Shown here in pieces: positions 26,815 to 35,014 of a stretch of 64,000 bases of DNA. The position numbers and the translations under genes were made by a program. The DNA is from JAAGZL01 sp050291725 (GTDB lineage Bacteria; Pseudomonadota; Gammaproteobacteria; Chromatiales; Chromatiaceae), in assembly GCA_050291725.1 (NCBI GenBank), contig JBNKKH010000031.1, positions 17,739-81,738 of the forward strand. Direction: 5' to 3'. The first letter of the stretch is position 1. Each line of letters starts with the position of its first letter. Under the pieces are notes generated by a model. The model was not told where the DNA came from. It saw only the letters and a program-made list of their open reading frames with translations, and made no database searches.

Positions 26815-27954
26815 CTATAGCAAGCCGCGTGCGGACAACCAATAGAGACGGTTGTACGCAAGCTTGAACCAGTGAATCATCTGCGATGGCGGTCCTGGAT
26901 TTGGTGGAGTGGTGTAGTTGAACCATACATAGGTGCCGCTCTTAAGACCGGTCTCCACAAAACAGAACACCTTGCCATCATAGTCGCGCGCCCAACAACC
27001 CTCAGTGATGAGTGATACCATATTTTCGATCAGGGTATCGGCCTCGAAGTGAGCGGTGGAACCGGCCTTGGAGATAGGTATATTGGTGGTATCACCCACC
27101 ACGAATACATTGGTAGAGCCTTCTCTATGCAGGGTCTTGGTGTTGGTTGGCACCCATCCGCCTGCACCCAGGTCTGAATCGTTGATGACCTGCGAGCCCT
27201 GATGCGGAGGGATAGTGACTAGGAAATCATAATCTAGCGTTACACCCTCTTCAGAGGTGATGGTCTTGGCCGCAGGGTCTGCCTCTTTGGTATTGAAGAA
27301 TGTTTCATACTTTATGCCGCGGTTCTCCATCTCTGGTAAGGCCCACTCTGCCACCGGTTCTAGCGCGTGGATGCGACCGATTGGGTAGGTGTAGGTGATC
27401 TCACATTTATCCAGGATGCCCTTGCTCTCGAGGTACTCATAGAGCATAAAGGTGATCTCAAGAGGTGCGACCGGGCATTTGTGCGGAGCGTTGACATTAA
27501 CAACTATTTTGCCGCCTTCAAACTCGTTAAGTGCGGTGCGCATCTTGCGGGCACCATCCAGATCGTAGAACCAGTGGGCAGCCTCGTCCAGACCAGGAAC
27601 ATTTTGTGGCATGATGCGTGATCCGGTGGCTAAGACTAGATAATCATATTCATACTCACGGCCGGATTCGGTCGTGACTTTTTGAGCTTCCACATCAATA
27701 TTAGTGGCGGCATCAACGTGGAAGATGGCGCGGCGGTCTAAGACCTTGCGTTGATCCCGAAAAAGTTCAGATTCACGTATGCGACCAAAAGGTACATACA
27801 GTAATCCAGGTTGATATAAGTGTTTGTCGGTATTGCCTAATACGGTAATAACAACATCACCGCTAGAGAGTTGGCTGCTTAGCTTGCGGCATAGCCCGTT
27901 GGCTACGATGGTGCCGGACAGGCCTCCTCCTACTATAAGTACGCGTGTTGCCAT
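26815..27954 (-). CDS. Sulfide:quinone oxidoreductase-like FAD enzyme
   Basis: 379 residues. FAD motif VLIVGGGLSGTIVANGL, second nucleotide motif around YDYLVLATGSRIMP, and a C-terminal flavin motif NVFVVGDTTNIP. Cys160 sits in HKCPVAPLE and Cys331 in KVFCFVET; Cys160 matches the position of the redox cysteine of known sulfide:quinone reductases. The C-terminus ends in an amphipathic Trp-rich helix (MIHWFKLAYNRLYWL) likely to dip into the membrane. It should pass electrons from sulfide or a persulfide carrier to quinone. Start ATG has AGGAGG upstream. Substrate is inferred from family and neighbours. Confidence 0.82.
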   Translation of the reverse strand: MATRVLIVGGGLSGTIVANGLCRKLSSQLSSGDVVITVLGNTDKHLYQPGLLYVPFGRIRESELFRDQRKVLDRRAIFHVDAATNIDVEAQKVTTESGREYEYDYLVLATGSRIMPQNVPGLDEAAHWFYDLDGARKMRTALNEFEGGKIVVNVNAPHKCPVAPLEITFMLYEYLESKGILDKCEITYTYPIGRIHALEPVAEWALPEMENRGIKYETFFNTKEADPAAKTITSEEGVTLDYDFLVTIPPHQGSQVINDSDLGAGGWVPTNTKTLHREGSTNVFVVGDTTNIPISKAGSTAHFEADTLIENMVSLITEGCWARDYDGKVFCFVETGLKSGTYVWFNYTTPPNPGPPSQMIHWFKLAYNRLYWLSARGLL

Positions 27955-28089
27955 GGTTTCCTCCTATGGGTCAGTTTGAATCATCATTAGCGACCATATA
28001 GATCCAGATTCTATTGATCGTTGTTGTAATATTCGGTGTAAGCGCAGTTAGTGCTACATCGAAACTGATGTCACGTTTACTGTTTATTA

Positions 28090-28320
28090 TTATTTTGTTT
28101 TCTTAACTACTAGTGTGGCGTAGCCGTCGTGTTCCACAGTTTCCACAAACTCGTGGCCCACTTTTGCTACCCACTCTGGGATATCCTTGATAGATCCTTT
28201 ATCAGAAGACAACACCTCAATCTCATCACCAACTTCCGCCAACTTGAGTGCGGAGATCAGCTCCATCAAAGGGCCAGGGCAGAATGAGCTGCGGGCATCA
28301 ATGGTTTTACGTTCAGACAT
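28090..28320 (-). CDS. TusA/SirA-family sulfur carrier
   Basis: 76 residues. The CPxP motif is at Cys14 (FCPGPLMELISALK), the persulfide-carrying cysteine of TusA-like proteins, followed by the beta-alpha fold (EIEVLSSDKGSIKDIPEWV). It lies between a DsrE-family gene and the flavoenzyme gene, matching dsrE-tusA modules of sulfur oxidisers, in which these proteins hand sulfane sulfur from one to another. It is therefore more likely a dissimilatory carrier than the tRNA-thiolation TusA (inference). Confidence 0.85.
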   Translation of the reverse strand: MSERKTIDARSSFCPGPLMELISALKLAEVGDEIEVLSSDKGSIKDIPEWVAKVGHEFVETVEHDGYATLVVKKTK

Positions 28321-28375
28321 TTGTTATTACTCCAGTTACATATGTAAAAAAAAATAGTTGTGTTATTACATCTTG

Positions 28376-28771
28376 CTAGATCACGAGCAACTCGCCTTGC
28401 TCCGCATCGGAGAGGAATGCCGTGAGGCCTAATTCGCTGTCAAACAGATCATCCACCAGATCATCCATCCCTAACTCGGCCACATCTAAGGCCATAGAGC
28501 AGATATGCATGGACATATCTCCCAACATCTTTCCCTGTTCAAATAGGGTTATGGCATCTGGTACATCCTTGGTACGCATGATGCTGGAGAATGGTCCACC
28601 CTGATAGCGCTCCTCCTCAGTCAGGTTTTTGCGGAATACTAATGCAGCGTTCATGCTTACAAACACATGCACACCGCGCTCGGAGACAGCCGCTACTGAG
28701 GCGAGCATAGCTGTCATCTGAATTTTTTCGTGTTCACCTGAACACAACACAATAAATAGTGGATCTGCCAC
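28376..28771 (-). CDS. DsrE/DsrF-family sulfurtransferase-like protein
   Basis: 131 residues, GTG start with GGAGG 8 bases upstream. The Rossmann-like DsrE fold shows FIVLCSGEHEKIQMTAML, GVHVFVSMNAALV, and the MSMHICSMALDVAEL motif with Cys91, the usual sulfur-binding cysteine position. No membrane helix is seen, unlike many DsrE2 proteins. It is the first gene of the minus-strand cluster dsrE-tusA-sqr-DUF1641 and is expected to carry or deliver sulfane sulfur. Confidence 0.82.
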   Translation of the reverse strand: MADPLFIVLCSGEHEKIQMTAMLASVAAVSERGVHVFVSMNAALVFRKNLTEEERYQGGPFSSIMRTKDVPDAITLFEQGKMLGDMSMHICSMALDVAELGMDDLVDDLFDSELGLTAFLSDAEQGELLVI

Positions 28772-29171
28772 GAGTCTTCCTCCAAAATTATTAAAGGTGG
28801 TAAAAGTAAGTTTAAAAACTCAACGCAACACATTGCAGACCAAGGTCAGCAAAATGTTCTCGATTCTCGGTGGCAACGGATTGCCATGAGCGTCTTGTTA
28901 GTAAGTCATAAATGAACCCCACGGCAGGAGGTATCAGTACGACATTACTGCAACAAACCAGACGTCACGTCCGTCTACTTGATGTGTATGCTCTGGGCGT
29001 TTAGCGCCTCTGGCCTACTTATTGCCTCACTTCTACAAGGAACTATTTTCCTGATAGAGTGGGTTTTTTGATTATATTTTCTGTAAAGCGCTTTTATGTT
29101 AGTCCATTTTGGGGTAGTACTACAAGCTATGATTTTTCACTACAGCAAATTTTAGAAGTTTAGGACCGGTT
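28772..29171. other. 400-base divergent intergenic region of the sulfur cluster
   Basis: It separates the minus-strand dsrE gene from the plus-strand unknown/cytochrome pair and must hold both promoters. Only weak hairpins are visible, for example TGGCAA/TTGCCA near 28871-28886. A 30-codon frame at 28912-29004 has no ribosome site. I see no tRNA or repeat. The last 130 bases are AT-rich, as expected for a promoter zone. Confidence 0.4.
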
Positions 29172-29456
29172 ATGGAATCGAAAGAGAGAAAAATACTAAT
29201 GATGATGCGTAAGGTACTCACCTCTGTTATACGTGATGTTACCCCAGGTCCAGGCAGACCGTCCCCCTTGTCTGAACAGACCACGGAGGGCGTACGCGAC
29301 TGTCTTAAGCTTATTGCCTTGCGGGAGCGGGAACTGGCAGACGTAGCAGGTGATGCCGTGGATAGACCATACTATGTGGATCAGCAGTCGGAGCCAAAGG
29401 TGGTGCCTATTGCGAATATTGCCAAACCGTCATGTAGCAAGGTAGATGATGACTAG
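29172..29456 (+). CDS. Small conserved-looking protein of unknown function
   Basis: 94 residues, soluble. The N-terminus is a basic helix (ESKERKILMMMRKVLTSVIR), followed by DVTPGPGRPSPLS, a helix EGVRDCLKLIALRERELADV, and a polar tail (VDRPYYVDQQ). Two cysteines, Cys44 and one near residue 88, are not in a known motif. AGGA precedes the ATG. I do not recognise a characterised family. Position between the sulfur cluster and a dihaem cytochrome, and 78 bases before the latter, suggests co-expression with it. Confidence 0.72.
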   Translation: MESKERKILMMMRKVLTSVIRDVTPGPGRPSPLSEQTTEGVRDCLKLIALRERELADVAGDAVDRPYYVDQQSEPKVVPIANIAKPSCSKVDDD

Positions 29457-29534
29457 GTAGTCAATTTTTTTGCGCAACACATTTTAACTTTTACTCAGTA
29501 AGCAACTAAGACACATTGCTGTGGAGGTTTTATA

Positions 29535-30230
29535 ATGCCTAGATTGGACATAGTAATAGTAACAAAGGCATTGGCTGTAGCTATTGCCGTGGCTATCAGT
29601 TGCCCAGGCCTTGCTGATTCAAACAGTGCTGAAGAGATATACGACAAGGCATCGGCTTTAAAGCCAGACCTGGAAAATGGCCGTGAGGTGTATGAGATCT
29701 GTGCCTCATGTCATCTACAAGAAGGATGGGGTTTGAAAGACGGCACATATCCGCAGATCTCTGGACAGCATCGGTCTGTGTTAATTCAGCAGTTATCAGA
29801 CATTAATTCCCATAATCGTGATAACCCAACCATGTATCCTTTCGCACTACCCGAGACTATCGGTGACGCACAAGATATATCTGATGTTGCGGCTTACATT
29901 GAACAAATGAAAATGACATCGGGTAACGGTAAGGGAGGGTGGCTAGAAGGCACCCCTGAATTTGAGAAGGGCAAAAAGTTGTTTGATAGCAATTGCGCCG
30001 AGTGTCATGGTGAAAATGGCGCGGGTGATCCAGACAAACTCTTCCCCAGAATTCATGGGCAACACTATAAATACCTACTGCGTCAGCTGGAATGGATGCG
30101 AGATGGTAAGCGGCGTAGCGTTAAGCACGATATGTTAAAAAACATCAGCAGCTTTGCCGAGGAAGATATTGCCCTGGTGGCTAATTACATATCACGCTTA
30201 CCTGTTCCATTAAAAGATTTAGCCAAATAA
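29535..30230 (+). CDS. Dihaem periplasmic cytochrome c
   Basis: 231 residues. Signal peptide (ALAVAIAVAISCPGLA), then two c-type domains with CASCH (about residue 56) and CAECH (about 154). The second half shows NGAGDPDKLFPRIHGQH and YLLRQLEWMRDG, like cytochrome c4/c553-type dihaem proteins; methionines in MYPFALP and HDML are candidate axial ligands. A GGAGG ribosome site precedes the ATG. It could accept electrons from periplasmic sulfur oxidation and pass them to a terminal oxidase (inference from context). Confidence 0.88.
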   Translation: MPRLDIVIVTKALAVAIAVAISCPGLADSNSAEEIYDKASALKPDLENGREVYEICASCHLQEGWGLKDGTYPQISGQHRSVLIQQLSDINSHNRDNPTMYPFALPETIGDAQDISDVAAYIEQMKMTSGNGKGGWLEGTPEFEKGKKLFDSNCAECHGENGAGDPDKLFPRIHGQHYKYLLRQLEWMRDGKRRSVKHDMLKNISSFAEEDIALVANYISRLPVPLKDLAK

Positions 30231-30237
30231 GCAAACC

Positions 30238-30537
30238 TCAAGGTAATACTTTCTTAAACGGTTTTACCTCTACCTTACTGAATACGCCAGTGCGGGCATA
30301 GGGGTCAGCATCGGCCCAATTCTGAGCTGCCTCTTGAGTAGCAAATTCGGCAACGATCAGACTGCCGCTGAACCCAGCAGGACCTGGATCTTCGCTGTCA
30401 ATGGCGGGGTGAGGGCCGGCGAGTATCAATCTTCCCTCATTCTGCAGGGCCTGAATGCGTTCCAGATGCTCTGTTCTTGCTGCAAGCCTCGCCTCAAGGC
30501 TATCTTGCCGATCTGTTCCCATAATTGCGTATAACAC
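30238..30537 (-). CDS. yciI: YciI family protein
   Basis: 99 residues with the ferredoxin-like alpha/beta fold of YciI (PF03795): MLYAIMGTDR, RTEHLERIQALQNEGRLILA, GPHPAI, SLIVAEFATQEAAQNW and ADADPYARTGVF. The conserved His and Asp of the putative active site are present. Members resemble muconolactone isomerases, but the E. coli protein has no firm reaction. It converges with the cytochrome gene and lies near trpH and yciO, as yci genes often do. Confidence 0.92.
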   Translation of the reverse strand: MLYAIMGTDRQDSLEARLAARTEHLERIQALQNEGRLILAGPHPAIDSEDPGPAGFSGSLIVAEFATQEAAQNWADADPYARTGVFSKVEVKPFKKVLP

Positions 30538-30670
30538 TGTTTTCTCCGCTGTCCTGTGGTTTTTTGCTTATGGTGGATATTAACCTATGCCAGAACTGAG
30601 CAGAAGTGGCTACGTTTCTATATAATATAACTATCTTATTAGCGAAACGTTTAGTGGTTATTCTCTCTCA

Positions 30671-31528
30671 ATGAAGTATCTGTATGATCTCCACACCCAC
30701 TCGACAGCTTCTGACGGCACTTTAAGTCCTGCGGAACTGGTTAAGCGCGCCCATAATTTAGGGGTAGATGTGTTGGCCCTAACTGATCACGATTCAACTG
30801 AGGGTGTTGCCGAAGCTCAAACAATGGCCCTGCGCTTGGGCATTAGTCTGGTTCCAGGAGTTGAGATATCTGTGAGTTGGGATCCATATGTGATCCACGT
30901 GGTTGGGTTGGGCATAGATACCACATGTCAGGAGTTGCAGCAGGGGTTGTTGCAGCTGCGGAAGCAGCGTGAAGAGCGCGCCATAGAGATGGGCAGGCGT
31001 CTGCAAAAAAATGGAATTGAAGGGGCCTATGAAGGAGCAAAAGATCTATGCAGTGGTCGTTTAATTAGCCGCACCCACTTTGCCAGGTTTCTGGTGGAAA
31101 AAGGGTATGTGGATGATGTCTCAAAAGTATTCAGTAAGTTCCTGGTTAGGGGCAAGCCGGGTTATGTGCCTGGGGAGTGGGCCTCCCTAGAAGCTGTAAT
31201 CAGCTGGATAACCGCTGCGGGTGGACAGGCGGTAATTGCCCATCCGGCCAGATATCCCTTTACTCGAACCAAGCTGCGCAATCTTATAGGCGAGTTCAAA
31301 GATCTGGGCGGAGTGGCCATAGAGGTGGTGTCCGGCAACAATACGCGAGATAATACTCTTACCATGGCAAGGCACGCTATGGATTTTAAACTTATGGGGT
31401 CGGTGGGGTCAGATTTTCACTCTCCGGAACACTCCAGGATTGATTTAGGCAGAGTGATGGATCTTCCAGAACAGGTGGTACCGATTTGGCACAATTGGAG
31501 CCAACCTGATCTGGCAGCTGCCCTGTAA
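30671..31528 (+). CDS. rnm: PHP-domain 5'-3' exoribonuclease / phosphatase (RNase AM, TrpH)
   Basis: 285 residues. Metal-binding PHP motifs: DLHTHSTASDGTLSP, LTDHDSTEGV, VPGVEIS, and near the end SDFHSPEHSRIDLG. The E. coli homologue (YciV/TrpH, RNase AM) trims 5' ends of rRNA and hydrolyses nucleoside 3',5'-bisphosphates. Cytosolic. It starts the conserved run trpH-yciO-site-2 protease-trpS. No clear ribosome site precedes the ATG. Confidence 0.93.
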   Translation: MKYLYDLHTHSTASDGTLSPAELVKRAHNLGVDVLALTDHDSTEGVAEAQTMALRLGISLVPGVEISVSWDPYVIHVVGLGIDTTCQELQQGLLQLRKQREERAIEMGRRLQKNGIEGAYEGAKDLCSGRLISRTHFARFLVEKGYVDDVSKVFSKFLVRGKPGYVPGEWASLEAVISWITAAGGQAVIAHPARYPFTRTKLRNLIGEFKDLGGVAIEVVSGNNTRDNTLTMARHAMDFKLMGSVGSDFHSPEHSRIDLGRVMDLPEQVVPIWHNWSQPDLAAAL

Positions 31529-31559
31529 CAAATAACAACAACCAGGCATTACTCTATTC

Positions 31560-32183
31560 ATGGCCCAGTTTTTCCATATACATCCAGATAACCCTCAGCT
31601 ACGTCTGATTCGCCAGGCTGTGGAGATTATTAATCAGGGCGGACTAATCGTATATCCCACTGACTCCAGCTACGCCCTTGGGTGTCAGATAGGTAATAAA
31701 TCTGCCATGGATCGGATACGCCGTATCCGCAAGCTGGATCAGAAACACAACTTTACCCTGGTGTGTCGGGATCTCTCTGAGATTTCTACCTACGCTAAGG
31801 TGGATAACCAGCACTATCGTCTGCTGAAAACCCTTACTCCCGGTCCCTATACCTTCATCCACAAGGCCACCAAGCAGGTACCCAGGCGTCTACAGAATGT
31901 CAAACGTAAGACTATCGGCATCCGGGTGCCGGAGAACAAGATAGCCCATCTATTGCTTGAGGAGCTGCGAGAGCCGATTATGAGTTCCACCTTGATCCTT
32001 CCCGGTGAGGAGTTGCCTATGACCGATCCAGATGAGATGCGGGATGTTCTGGATTATGATGTGGATGTGATCATAGATGGGGGCCACTGCGGATTTGAGC
32101 CAACAACCGTGCTGATAATGGAGGATGAGAAGCCTTGGGTGGCGCGCAAAGGTAAGGGTGATTACTCCTTATTTGAAGATTGA
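31560..32183 (+). CDS. yciO: YciO family (Sua5/YrdC-like) protein
   Basis: 207 residues. The YrdC-type fold shows GGLIVYPTDSSYALGCQIG, IRKLDQKHNFTLVCRDL, TPGPYTFIHKATKQVP and IGIRVPENKIAHLLL. It resembles the threonylcarbamoyl-AMP synthase of tRNA t6A synthesis, but YciO members are a separate branch with weak or no such activity in E. coli. It follows the exoribonuclease by 31 bases, the conserved neighbour order. Confidence 0.92.
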   Translation: MAQFFHIHPDNPQLRLIRQAVEIINQGGLIVYPTDSSYALGCQIGNKSAMDRIRRIRKLDQKHNFTLVCRDLSEISTYAKVDNQHYRLLKTLTPGPYTFIHKATKQVPRRLQNVKRKTIGIRVPENKIAHLLLEELREPIMSSTLILPGEELPMTDPDEMRDVLDYDVDVIIDGGHCGFEPTTVLIMEDEKPWVARKGKGDYSLFED

Positions 32184-32230
32184 GTGTCATATCTCCTGTG
32201 CTGATTTGATTGGAGCTGTATAATCTCCCG

Positions 32231-32911
32231 ATGGGTAATCTAGATATAGTTCAGAAAATTGCAGTATTGGTGCTGCCAGTGCTTTTTGCCATAACCGTGC
32301 ATGAGGCGGCCCATGGCTGGATGGCCAACCGCCTGGGGGATGCTACAGCTAGAATGCTGGGGCGAATCACCCTTAATCCCTTAAAACATATAGATCCGGT
32401 GGGGACGGTGCTGCTGCCCCTAGCCATGTTTGTGTTTGCCGGATTTCTGTTTGGATGGGCCAAGCCGGTACCGGTTAACTGGCGCAACCTGAATAACCCC
32501 AAGCGGGATATGGGGTTTGTGGCTATGGCCGGGCCTGGAATCAACCTGATAATGGCATTGATTTGGGCTCTGTTGGTGAAGATTGGCGTTCTGTTGTTAG
32601 GGGTATCCGAATGGGTCGCGATCCCTCTGGTCTATATGGGCAGCGCCGGGGTATTGATAAACGTGGTATTGATGGTGTTGAACTTGATGCCCATACTGCC
32701 ACTGGATGGTGGGCGAGTGCTGGTTTCGCTTCTGCCGCCCAAGTATGCCATCAGCTACTCCCAGCTTGAACCTTATGGCATGGTGCTCGTAGTGCTGCTA
32801 TTGGTTACAGGTGTATTGGGTAAAGTGATGTGGCCCATAATACAATTTACTGTAGGGGTTCTTCCCGCGTCCGATGTGGTTTGGCGGGTAATAACAATAC
32901 TGTTTGCTTAA
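32231..32911 (+). CDS. Site-2 protease family (M50) membrane metalloprotease
   Basis: 226 residues from ATG 32231; a TTG at 32210 is an alternative. Zinc motif HEAAHGW in the first helix and LPLDGGRVL in a later helix are the two metal-ligand regions of rhomboid-like S2P proteins; about six membrane spans. This short form lacks a PDZ domain and is widespread between yciO and trpS with unknown substrates. Inner-membrane. TATAAT lies at 32219-32224, just upstream of the ATG, but no matching -35 is seen. Confidence 0.9.
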   Translation: MGNLDIVQKIAVLVLPVLFAITVHEAAHGWMANRLGDATARMLGRITLNPLKHIDPVGTVLLPLAMFVFAGFLFGWAKPVPVNWRNLNNPKRDMGFVAMAGPGINLIMALIWALLVKIGVLLLGVSEWVAIPLVYMGSAGVLINVVLMVLNLMPILPLDGGRVLVSLLPPKYAISYSQLEPYGMVLVVLLLVTGVLGKVMWPIIQFTVGVLPASDVVWRVITILFA

Positions 32912-32927
32912 TAGTGAGGAAAAATAG

Positions 32928-34145
32928 TTGAATACCGTTCCTTCGCAACATGCGCGTGTCCTTTCTGGAATGCGTCCTACCGGGCGTCTGCATCTGGGGC
33001 ACTACCATGGCGTGCTAAAAAACTGGGTCGAGCTGCAACATGAGTACGAATGTTTTTTCTTCGTTGCTGACTGGCACGCCCTGACCACCCACTATGAAGA
33101 TCCCTCCATCATTCAGGAGAGCGTCTGGGATATGGTAATAGATTGGCTGGCTGCCGGAGTAAACCACGGCGAGGCCAAGCTGTTTATTCAGTCCATGGTG
33201 CCGGAGCATGCGGAGCTACACCTGCTGCTCTCAATGATTACCCCTCTGGGCTGGCTGGAGCGTGTGCCCAGCTACAAAGACCAGCAGGAAAAGCTTAAGG
33301 AGCGGGATCTGGCAACCTACGGTTTCTTAGGTTATCCACTGCTTCAGGCCGCAGATATTCTCATCTACAAGGCCGGTATGGTCCCTGTGGGTGAAGATCA
33401 GGTGGCCCATGTGGAGCTGACCCGTGAGGTGGCGCGCCGCTTCAATCACATCTATGGACGTGAGCCGGGCTTTGAACAGGCGGCAGAACAGGCGGTAAAG
33501 AAGATGGGCAAAAAGAACGCCAAACTCTTCACCAAGTATCGCAAAGGCTATCAGGAGCAGGGGGATCAGGAGGCGCTTGAGGCAGCCAGAGCCCTGCTTG
33601 AGGGCCAGCAAAATATCGGTGTGGCCGATAGGGAGCGCCTGTTCGGTTATATTGAGGGTGGTGGTCGTCTGATTCTGGCTGAGCCTCAGCCCCTATTGAC
33701 CAAGGCATCCAAGATGCCAGGCCTGGATGGACAGAAGATGTCCAAATCATACAACAACACCATCGCCTTGCGGGATGAGCCGGAGGTGGTGGAGAATGGG
33801 CTGCGTACCATGCCTACAGACACCAATCGGGTACGTCGGACCGATCCGGGAGATCCAGAGAGATGCCCTGTATGGCAGTTTCATCTGGTCTATTCTGATG
33901 AGAGTGTTAAGGCGTGGGTGCAGGAAGGGTGCCGCTCTGCCGGCATAGGTTGTATCGACTGTAAACAGCCGGTGATCAATGCCGTGCTGGATGAGTTGCG
34001 TCCGATTCAGGAGCGGGCCTGTGAATTTGAAGAGCAGCCTGATCTAGTTCGCAGTATCATTGCTGAAGGGTGTGAGGCGGCCCGTGATCAGGCCCAAGAG
34101 ACCATGGAAGAGGTGCGTCAGGCCATGGGTTTGGACTACAGATAA
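32928..34145 (+). CDS. trpS: Tryptophanyl-tRNA synthetase
   Basis: 405 residues. TTG start at 32928 with GTGAGGA 7 bases upstream. Class I signatures: HLGHYHG (HIGH-like) and KMSKS in LDGQKMSKSYNN. It is longer than the 334-residue E. coli enzyme; extra sequence includes a lysine-rich, Gln/Glu-rich insert (about 185-235) before the catalytic loop, as in the longer TrpS form of many gammaproteobacteria. It charges tRNA-Trp in the cytosol. It overlaps nothing and is followed by scpA after 12 bases. Confidence 0.96.
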   Translation: MNTVPSQHARVLSGMRPTGRLHLGHYHGVLKNWVELQHEYECFFFVADWHALTTHYEDPSIIQESVWDMVIDWLAAGVNHGEAKLFIQSMVPEHAELHLLLSMITPLGWLERVPSYKDQQEKLKERDLATYGFLGYPLLQAADILIYKAGMVPVGEDQVAHVELTREVARRFNHIYGREPGFEQAAEQAVKKMGKKNAKLFTKYRKGYQEQGDQEALEAARALLEGQQNIGVADRERLFGYIEGGGRLILAEPQPLLTKASKMPGLDGQKMSKSYNNTIALRDEPEVVENGLRTMPTDTNRVRRTDPGDPERCPVWQFHLVYSDESVKAWVQEGCRSAGIGCIDCKQPVINAVLDELRPIQERACEFEEQPDLVRSIIAEGCEAARDQAQETMEEVRQAMGLDYR

Positions 34146-34157
34146 TAGGCTCTTGTT

Positions 34158-34988
34158 ATGAGTTCCAGCGAAGAAACTGTAAGCGAAGAACATCACCATC
34201 CTGGAGAGCAGGAGGAGATGCCCTTTGCTGTAGTACAGGGTGCGCCTTGGACCGTCCTGCCCAAGGACCTCTATATTCCGCCCGATGCTCTGGAGGTGTT
34301 TCTAGACGCCTTTGAAGGCCCTCTCGATCTACTAATCTATCTTATTCGGCGTCAGAACTTGGATGTTCTGGATATTCCTATTGCCCGTATCACCGAGCAG
34401 TACATGGAGTATGTGGATCTGATGAAAGAGTTGCGCCTGGAGCTGGCGGCTGAGTATCTAGTCATGGCAGCTATGCTGGCGGAGATAAAGTCTAAGATGC
34501 TGTTGCCGCGTCAGGAGGATGAAGAGGCAGAGGAAGATGATCCAAGGGCAGAGCTAATCCGGCGACTGCAAGAGTATGAGAGATACAAGCAAGCAGCTGA
34601 AGATATGGATGAGTTGCCCAGGCTGGAGCGTGATCAGTTCCAGGTAGAAGCGGAGATGCAGCATAAGAAGCAGGAGCAGAAGCTGCCAGACGTGGACCTG
34701 AGAGAGATGCTGTTGGCCCTTAAGGATGTTATGCATCGGGCAGATATGTTCTCAAGTCATCATGTACAGATGGAGCCGCTGTCAGTACGCGAGCGTATGT
34801 CGCTGGTGCTGGGGGCCATAAATAGTGAGAGCTTTACCGACTTTGTAGAGCTATTTGATGTAGAAGAGGGCAGGATGGGGGTTGTGGTAACCTTTCTCTC
34901 CATTCTTGAACTGATAAAAGATGGCCTTATCGTGATGGTTCAGGTAGATCCGTTTGGACCAATTCATGTTAAGGCTGCGTCCGAATAA
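34158..34988 (+). CDS. scpA: Segregation and condensation protein A
   Basis: 276 residues. Kleisin motifs: VFLDAFEGPLDLLIYLIRRQ, VLDIPIARITEQYMEY, LVMAAMLAEIKSKMLLPR, acidic middle linker, and C-terminal winged helix with VVTFLSILELIKDGLI. It bridges the heads of the SMC dimer (smc at 19405) and binds ScpB. Its N-terminus has an extra polar stretch rich in Glu and His. It is followed by scpB, the standard operon. Confidence 0.95.
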   Translation: MSSSEETVSEEHHHPGEQEEMPFAVVQGAPWTVLPKDLYIPPDALEVFLDAFEGPLDLLIYLIRRQNLDVLDIPIARITEQYMEYVDLMKELRLELAAEYLVMAAMLAEIKSKMLLPRQEDEEAEEDDPRAELIRRLQEYERYKQAAEDMDELPRLERDQFQVEAEMQHKKQEQKLPDVDLREMLLALKDVMHRADMFSSHHVQMEPLSVRERMSLVLGAINSESFTDFVELFDVEEGRMGVVVTFLSILELIKDGLIVMVQVDPFGPIHVKAASE

Positions 34989-35014
34989 TCATTTAAGTTG
35001 CATAGGAAGATAAG

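Noticed and set aside
28912..29004. 30-codon frame in the sulfur-cluster gap
   Set aside because: No Shine-Dalgarno and no helix or motif.
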